Of a stretch of DNA of 12,005 bases, positions 7,591-12,005 are shown in pieces; position 1 is the first letter of the stretch, and every line of letters starts with the position of its first letter. Made by a program: the position numbers and the translations under genes. Origin of the DNA: Lachnospiraceae bacterium (GTDB lineage Bacteria; Bacillota; Clostridia; Lachnospirales; Lachnospiraceae); contig JAILPU010000182.1 in the NCBI GenBank assembly GCA_024699395.1, positions 1 to 12,005 on the forward strand. Reading direction: 5' to 3'. The notes beneath the pieces are model-generated. The model saw only the letters and a list, made by a program, of their open reading frames with translations. It had not been told where the DNA came from and did no database searches.

Positions 7591-7740
7591 CACGCTGTGG
7601 CAAAAATCCATGTATCACGGCACGCTGTGGCAAAAATCCATGTACCACGGCACGATGTGGCAAAAATCCGTGTATCACGGCACGATGTGGCAAAAATCCG
7701 TGTATCACGACACGCTGTGGCAAAAATCCGTGTATCACAG
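7591..7740. repeat. Five-unit 30-bp tandem repeat
   Basis: Five units of exactly 30 bases start at 7591, 7621, 7651, 7681 and 7711. The first ten bases of a unit read CACGCTGTGG or CACGATGTGG, followed by CAAAAATCC. Differences are limited to single bases at unit positions 5, 20, 25, 29 and 30. The ten bases before unit 1 (7581-7590) match a unit end at 8 of 10 positions, so a decayed sixth copy may precede it. Each unit carries small dyads (CAC-NNN-GTG, and GTG-TAT-CAC or its TAC variant), the latter extending to a perfect 5-bp hairpin (CCGTG-TAT-CACGG) at one unit junction. Because the period is a multiple of three, several frames stay open on both strands, but none looks like a real protein. 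Confidence 0.93.
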
Positions 7741-7820
7741 GCACAATACCAAATCCCATGACAATGTGCCCAAATACTGCAAGAATAACACAATCGCCAA
7801 AAAGTCCGGAAGGAAATCAT

Positions 7821-8672
7821 ATGAAAATCGAACACATAGAAGATTTAAACAGAGAAGAATTGCAAATATTCACAACCGTCTCGGAAGTAAACCTGTTAAT
7901 GTATAATGAACCCGCTCCGGGTATATTTATAGCCGAGAGCCCCTACGTAATAATGCGCGCAATAGAGGCAGGTTATATTCCCTTCTCAATGCTTGTGGAA
8001 GAAAAAAGATATGAAAAAGACGTACCCGAAATACTGAAGTTATTGCAGACAAAATACGGAGAAAACATAACCGACGACCTTACAATTTATACAGCAAACG
8101 AAGACATTCTCAAAAATCTAACCGGATATGCCCTTGTGCGTGGATTGTGGGCCGCATTCAAAAGAAAGAAACCGGAAAGTTTCTCAGAATTCTGTAAGGG
8201 AAAACATCGCCTTGCAGTTCTGTTTGATATAGTCAATCCCACAAATGTAGGCGCCATAATCAGATCCGCCGCAGCCCTTGGCATAGACGGAGTGATACTT
8301 ACACACGACTCCGTAAATCCCCTGTACAGAAGAGCTTCCAGAGTCAGCATGGGATGCGTATTCCAAATCCCCTGGATAATGGCAACCAAAACCGAAAGCC
8401 AAGGCATAAATCTAATAAAATCCCTGGAAAACGAAGGCTTTGAAACAGCCGCAATGGCGTTAAGGCTCGATACCGTAAGTGTCCGTGACGAAAAGGTCAA
8501 AAACGCCGAAAAACTCGCCATCGTCCTTGGAACCGAAGGCTTCGGTCTCCCCAAGGAAATAATCGAATCCTGCACCTATTCCATCAAAATCCCCATGTAT
8601 CACGGAGTAGACTCCCTAAATGTAGCTGCCGCCAGCGCCATAAGCTTCTGGGAGCTTGCCAAACCACTATAA
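7821..8672 (+). CDS. TrmH/SpoU-family RNA 2'-O-methyltransferase
   Basis: A 283-residue SAM-dependent ribose methyltransferase of the SPOUT (TrmH/SpoU) class, acting on rRNA or tRNA; the target nucleotide cannot be told from sequence. The N-terminal region (about 1-125) is the variable substrate-binding part. The knotted catalytic domain shows motif 1 NPTNVGAIIRSAAALG (139-154), motif 2 AIVLGTEGFGLP (233-244) and motif 3 IKIPMYHGVDSLNVAAASA (255-273). These contain the expected Arg (R148), Glu (E239) and Ser/Asn (S265, N267). The ATG at 7821 is preferred over one at 7758 because GGAAGGAA ends six bases upstream and the conserved domain does not need the extra residues. It is the only plus-strand gene and has a long repeat-bearing leader. 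Its stop lies one base from the stop of nudC. Confidence 0.93.
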   Translation: MKIEHIEDLNREELQIFTTVSEVNLLMYNEPAPGIFIAESPYVIMRAIEAGYIPFSMLVEEKRYEKDVPEILKLLQTKYGENITDDLTIYTANEDILKNLTGYALVRGLWAAFKRKKPESFSEFCKGKHRLAVLFDIVNPTNVGAIIRSAAALGIDGVILTHDSVNPLYRRASRVSMGCVFQIPWIMATKTESQGINLIKSLENEGFETAAMALRLDTVSVRDEKVKNAEKLAIVLGTEGFGLPKEIIESCTYSIKIPMYHGVDSLNVAAASAISFWELAKPL

Positions 8673-8673
8673 A

Positions 8674-9489
8674 TCAAAGCATATGGTTTTTAAACGCTTT
8701 CATCATATCATTGGTAAGGCTTATGTCGTTGGGTTGAAGCTCAATATCATCGGCAGTGACCCAGCAAGCGGACTTTAGTTCACCTTCATCCATGGTGATG
8801 GTATCGTCCCCGCACACGTCACAGAAAAAACCGCACAGAAGGTCACCGGCAATCCCCCAGGGCTGAGATTTATAGTAAGTGATATTCTCCACCTTTAAGC
8901 CCACTTCTTCCATAACCTCTCTTCTGACGGTATCCTCCAAAGTCTCACCGATTTCTGAAAAGCCGGCAACCAGAGCACTGTGCGCGTACCCGGAACGGTA
9001 CTTAGTAATCAAAAGCTTATCCTTGTTTTTAATACCCACGATTACAGCCGGATTGATTCTGGGATAAATCTTCTTATTGCACTTTTCGCACAACATAGCT
9101 CTCTCATCTTTATCAAACACAGTCATCTCACCGCATTTGCCGCAATAAACCGAAGACCCGTACCACTCCATCAAATGAAAGGCAGTAAATGCCGCAAACA
9201 GCTCCTTATTGGAAGCAGTATCAAGCTTTCTTAACTCCTTCATGGGCATAAATTCAAAGTCGTCAATTTCAACGTCTGACTGGAAATTAAGGAAATAATC
9301 GTCCCCATCCATATTAAACAGAAAAATCCCATAACTTCCCACGTCTTCGAAAGTAGGAAAACCAATCTTAACCCCATCATAGGAAACAAGGAGCTCCCCC
9401 TCATTAAAAATCATAATAAACGACGAAGGATCCGGCTCCTTATTGCCAAACTCAATATTCAAAAACGATGGATTAATATCCTGAAGCAT
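8674..9489 (-). CDS. nudC: NAD(+)/NADH diphosphatase NudC
   Basis: A 271-residue Nudix hydrolase that cleaves NADH or NAD+ to the mononucleotides; family members also remove NAD caps from RNA. Seen: an N-terminal domain (about 1-110), a zinc ribbon with C116, C119, C134 and C137, a full Nudix box at 176-198 starting GFSEIGE and ending REVMEEVGL (matching GX5EX7REUXEEXGU), and the NudC-specific SQPW at 208-211. After SQPW the sequence is GIAGD where E. coli-type enzymes have PFPxS, a difference in the substrate-defining motif. Length is close to the usual 255-280. The ATG follows GGGAGG by eight bases. The gene is downstream of hemW in the same direction but separated by a 283-bp gap, so it probably has its own promoter. 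Confidence 0.93.
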   Translation of the reverse strand: MLQDINPSFLNIEFGNKEPDPSSFIMIFNEGELLVSYDGVKIGFPTFEDVGSYGIFLFNMDGDDYFLNFQSDVEIDDFEFMPMKELRKLDTASNKELFAAFTAFHLMEWYGSSVYCGKCGEMTVFDKDERAMLCEKCNKKIYPRINPAVIVGIKNKDKLLITKYRSGYAHSALVAGFSEIGETLEDTVRREVMEEVGLKVENITYYKSQPWGIAGDLLCGFFCDVCGDDTITMDEGELKSACWVTADDIELQPNDISLTNDMMKAFKNHML

Positions 9490-9527
9490 GTCAAAACCCT
9501 CCCATTTTTTAATTTACAAATTGATGT

Positions 9528-9557
9528 AATATGTACCGCATCTACACAGTATGTCAG
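9528..9557 (-). promoter_or_regulatory. Weak candidate promoter of nudC
   Basis: On the minus strand CTGACA (-35, 9557-9552; 5 of 6) and CATATT (-10, 9533-9528; 4 of 6) are 18 bases apart, directly after the GC-rich segment. The AT-rich leader then leads to the nudC SD. The -10 match is poor, so this is tentative. Confidence 0.3.
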
Positions 9558-9559
9558 CG

Positions 9560-9772
9560 ATTCCAAGCCGGCGTCGGAGGCGATATATTTGCTCTCGGGC
9601 ACGCTTTCGCTCCTTGTTTCCGTAGCGGACGCTAAGCTCGTCCTGCGCTATCGCTTGTACTCGCTAAGCGCCGACGGAATACAAAGGCCCTCGTGCAAAC
9701 ACACCGCCTCCTCCGCCGACTTAGCCTTGCACCGACCCTGCACTTTGCGGGCGCCGAGGCACCGACACCTCT
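9560..9772. other. GC-rich, potentially structured non-coding element
   Basis: This stretch fills the gap between hemW and nudC. Bases 9601-9780 are about 61% G+C by count (110 of 180), clearly richer than neighbouring genes. No frame looks protein-like. It contains several small dyads: GGACG/CGTCC (9627-9643), GCG-CTAT-CGC (9645-9654) and CGC-TAA-GCG (9662-9670). A longer-range pairing of CGGAGG (9575-9580) with CCTCCG (9710-9715) would enclose them. Direct repeats include CGCTAAGC (9630 and 9662) and GCACCGAC (9729 and 9759). No T-tract follows, so it is not a simple terminator. It may be a dispersed repeat, a structured RNA or a 3'-UTR element; I cannot assign a known family. Confidence 0.5.
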
Positions 9773-10918
9773 TCACAGGAAGTCTGCAAGCACGTAGTTG
9801 GACAAGTCCAACCCCTTGGGAGAAAAGAAGAGTCTGTCCCCCTCCCGTACAAGGAGTCCCTCCGCAATATGCTTGTCAATCACATCTCCAAACACATCCG
9901 AAAGCTTCCTTCCAAAAAGCGCCTGAAAATCAGTAATGCTCACACCCTTAGTCATGCGAAGCCCAAGAATCATAAAATCCGTCATGCGATCCTCAAGAGA
10001 AAGGATCTGAACCTCACGTAAAATCGAATCCGGATCGGTCAAAACGCCATGACAATACTCCTCCAAAACAGAGGAGTTCTTGAATCTGGTACCCTTAAAG
10101 AAGGAAGACGCTCCCAAGCCAAGCCCAAGATACTCCTTCAGAGTCCAATAACCGCAATTATGCCTGCATTCAAACCCTGCCTTGGCATAATTAGAAATCT
10201 CATACCTGGAAAAACCAAACTTCCCAAGAACCCTTTGAGTCAACTCATACATAAGTCTGTCGGTATCTTCGTCAGGCACATCAAGATTCCCCTTAAGAAA
10301 CGCCTCATAAAAGGGAGTCCCCTCTTCAACAATCAGACTGTAAGCCGAAATATGTTTAAGCTCCTTAGAAAGCCCGGTAACATAATTTAAAGTCTTCTCG
10401 AAAGAAGAAAGAGTCTGAGTCGGAATGGCACTCATAATGTCAACATTTATGTTATCGAAGCCCACCTTCACAGCAGCCTCGAAAGTAGCCTCAAAATCCA
10501 TAAGATTGTGAATTCTGCCCAAAGCTCTAAGTTCACTGTCAACAGCGGACTGTAATCCGATACTAAGTCTGTTGATACCGGACTCCCTGTAGATATCCAA
10601 CACCCTCTCACTGCCGCTTTTGGGGTTAACCTAAATGGAAATTTCACAATCAGGGGAAAGCAAAAAAGAATCCCTGACCAACCTTAAAAGCGCCTTAATG
10701 AAAGAAGGATCGATAAAAGAAGGGGTACCGCCCCCAATAAAAACAGATGTCACAATGCGATTGGCGCATTGTGACCCTCTGAACGTAATCTCTTTAAAAA
10801 GAGAATCCATGTATCGATTAATAATACCCTCGCCCGGGGCAAAGGACAAAAAATCACAGTAAAGGCACTTTCTTTGACAAAAAGGAATATGAAAATAAAG
10901 TTCAAGCTCATTATTCAT
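9773..10918 (-). pseudogene. hemW: hemW (heme chaperone, radical SAM) interrupted by an in-frame TAG
   Basis: HemW-type radical SAM protein, often misannotated as coproporphyrinogen oxidase; family members bind heme and a 4Fe-4S cluster and deliver heme to respiratory proteins. The frame from the ATG at 10918 shows the cluster motif C14-x3-C18-x2-C21 (HIPFCQRKCLYCDF), GGGTPS (62-67), then a TAG at 10633-10631 (codon 96). After it the same frame continues uninterrupted: VNP, INRLSIGLQS, and the family C-terminus GLDLSNYVLADFL. Restored length, 381 codons, is normal, so this is a single substitution, not a frameshift. The TAG stands where relatives have Glu of the EANP-type motif; GAG to TAG is one change. 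The start overlaps nothing; lepA ends eight bases upstream, so translation is likely coupled. No SD is obvious. Alternatives: sequencing error, recent mutation, or suppression. Confidence 0.85.
10749..10775. repeat. Perfect 11-bp inverted repeat within hemW
   Basis: GTCACAATGCG (10749-10759) and CGCATTGTGAC (10765-10775) are exact reverse complements with a 5-base spacer. In the hemW mRNA this makes a strong hairpin over codons 48-57. The bases following it on the minus strand include five T in a row (about 10743-10739), four bases after the stem, so it resembles an intrinsic terminator or attenuator. The protein length between CDF and GGGTPS is the same as in other HemW proteins as I recall them, so it need not be an insertion. 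Confidence 0.8.
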
Positions 10919-10926
10919 AAATGTAC

Positions 10927-12005
10927 TCAATTCTTGTCGTCAAGTTTAAGAACGCTCATAAACGCCTTCTGTGGAATCTCCACATTACCCACCTGGCGCA
11001 TTCTCTTCTTACCTTCCTTTTGCTTCTCCAAAAGCTTCTTCTTACGGGTGATATCACCACCGTAACACTTGGCAAGGACATCCTTACGCATAGCTTTAAC
11101 GGTCTCTCTGGCAATGACTTTGCCACCCACAGCAGCCTGAATGGGAATCTCGAAAAGGTGTCTGGGAATCTCATCCTTAAGCTTCTCGCACATCTTCCTG
11201 CCTCTCTCATAGGCGCTGTCCGCATGAACGATAAAGGAAAGAGCATCCACCTCCTCCTTGTTGATAAGGATGTCAAGCTTAACAAGCTTGGAAGGTTCAT
11301 AACCTTTAATATCATAGTCGAAGGAAGCATAACCCCTGGACCTACTCTTTAACGCATCAAAGAAGTCATAGATGATTTCATTTAAGGGAAGCTCATATTT
11401 AAGAAGAGCTCTTGTCTTCTCAATATATTCCATACCCAGATATCTTCCTCTTCTCTCCTGGCAAAGTTCCATAATGGGGCCCACAAAATCAGTGGTAACC
11501 ATAATCTCCGCAGTAACAATGGGCTCCTCCATATGCTCTATAACCGAAGGATCCGGAAGATTAGAAGGATTGGTAAGCTCAATTACCTCACCGTCAGTCT
11601 TATAAACCTTGTAAACAACGCCGGGAGCAGTTGTCACAAGATCCAAGTTGTATTCTCTCTCAAGTCTCTCCTGAATAATCTCAAGGTGCAAGAGACCCAG
11701 AAAACCGCATCTGAAACCGAAGCCCAAAGCAATAGAAGTCTCAGGTTCATAATTAAGAGAGGCATCATTAAGCTGCAGTTTTTCAAGGGCATCTCTAAGG
11801 TCCGGATATTTGGCACCGTCAGCGGGATAGAGGCCGCAGTAAACCATGGAGAGCACCTTCTTGTATCCGGGCAAAGCATCCTTACAGGGATTAAAGGAAT
11901 CCGTAACGGTATCACCCACACGGGTATCTTTGACATTTTTAATACTGGCGGTAATATAACCCACCATACCGGCAGTAAGTTCCTGACAGGGAATAAACTG
12001 ACCGG
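10927..12005 (-). CDS. lepA: Elongation factor 4 (LepA), C-terminal part
   Basis: The 3' portion of lepA; the reading frame stays open to the right edge, so the N-terminal GTPase domain lies outside. About 359 of a usual 600 residues are present. EF4 is a ribosome-bound translational GTPase linked to back-translocation and to ribosome biogenesis. Seen: [20 protein letters not shown] of the domain II/III region, [20 protein letters not shown], the EF-G-like domain V region around [16 protein letters not shown], and the LepA-specific C-terminal domain with [20 protein letters not shown] and [15 protein letters not shown]. An internal ATG at 11967 is not the true start. It is followed by hemW eight bases downstream, the order common in Firmicutes. 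Confidence 0.97.
   Translation of the reverse strand, partial: GQFIPCQELTAGMVGYITASIKNVKDTRVGDTVTDSFNPCKDALPGYKKVLSMVYCGLYPADGAKYPDLRDALEKLQLNDASLNYEPETSIALGFGFRCGFLGLLHLEIIQERLEREYNLDLVTTAPGVVYKVYKTDGEVIELTNPSNLPDPSVIEHMEEPIVTAEIMVTTDFVGPIMELCQERRGRYLGMEYIEKTRALLKYELPLNEIIYDFFDALKSRSRGYASFDYDIKGYEPSKLVKLDILINKEEVDALSFIVHADSAYERGRKMCEKLKDEIPRHLFEIPIQAAVGGKVIARETVKAMRKDVLAKCYGGDITRKKKLLEKQKEGKKRMRQVGNVEIPQKAFMSVLKLDDKN

Noticed and set aside
7591..7740. CRISPR array
   Set aside because: The units are directly contiguous with no unique spacers and no cas genes are nearby.
7758..7820. Upstream ATG at 7758 as the methyltransferase start
   Set aside because: No SD precedes it, whereas the ATG at 7821 has a well-placed GGAAGGAA; the extra 21 residues do not look like family sequence.
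7535..7835. Minus-strand open frames of 74 and 88 codons over the same array
   Set aside because: Same repeat artefact; no SD and no protein-like composition outside the repeats.
7483..7906. Plus-strand open frames of 92 and 133 codons over the 30-bp array
   Set aside because: They are open only because the repeat period is a multiple of three and lacks stops in several frames. They have ten-residue low-complexity repeats and no SD, and the longer one runs into the methyltransferase gene in another frame.
9589..9936. Plus-strand 115-codon frame across the GC-rich element and the end of hemW
   Set aside because: It overlaps the hemW 3' end on the opposite strand and has no SD and an Arg/Pro/Ser-rich shadow composition.
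10601..10633. Frameshift as the cause of the split hemW
   Set aside because: Both halves are in the same frame; reading through the TAG gives continuous HemW sequence of normal length, so a single stop codon explains it.
10919..10930. TTG at 10930 as the hemW start
   Set aside because: It would add only four residues, overlaps the lepA stop, and has no better SD than the ATG at 10918, which is followed directly by family-like sequence. It remains possible.

Overview
This window looks like chromosomal DNA from an anaerobic, low-to-middle GC Gram-positive bacterium of the class Clostridia, most likely a member of the Lachnospiraceae. The clues are the lepA-hemW order typical of Firmicutes, a YfhO-type membrane protein, a SpoVK/CbbX-type AAA ATPase, a lone PilT, a VanZ-like protein, and consistent purine-rich Shine-Dalgarno (SD) sites. 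The family-level placement is an inference from gene content; I cannot name a genus. All genes but one lie on the minus strand.

Layout by coordinate. 1-15: the first five codons of a minus-strand gene that runs off the left edge. 16-287: no convincing gene. 288-770: VanZ-like membrane protein, with a consensus promoter very close to its start codon. 832-865: intrinsic terminator. 898-1950: pilT, an apparently monocistronic unit whose promoter lies across the end of the upstream gene. 7103 down to 1998: a three-gene run of small COG2426 membrane protein, double-AAA ATPase and large YfhO protein, the last two overlapping by 8 bp. 7104-7820: a 717-bp repeat-rich intergenic region with a degenerate 22-bp tandem repeat and a regular five-unit 30-bp tandem repeat. 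7821-8672: the only plus-strand gene, a SpoU/TrmH-family RNA methyltransferase. 8674-9489: NudC, converging on the methyltransferase with one base between the stop codons. 9560-9772: a GC-rich, apparently non-coding, potentially structured segment. 9773-10918: hemW, interrupted by an in-frame TAG. 10927-12005: the C-terminal part of lepA, cut by the right edge.

Functionally the window is mostly housekeeping and envelope genes: translation (LepA), heme trafficking (HemW), nucleotide hygiene and NAD-RNA decapping (NudC), RNA modification (TrmH family), pilus retraction (PilT) and surface polymer or membrane functions (YfhO, VanZ-like, COG2426). I do not see a clearly new multi-gene system. The most notable items are the hemW amber codon together with a perfect 11-bp hairpin in the same gene, the GC-rich element where the heat-shock genes often follow hemW, the two tandem-repeat arrays, and an ATPase that joins a decayed ClpB-like AAA module to an intact CbbX-like one.
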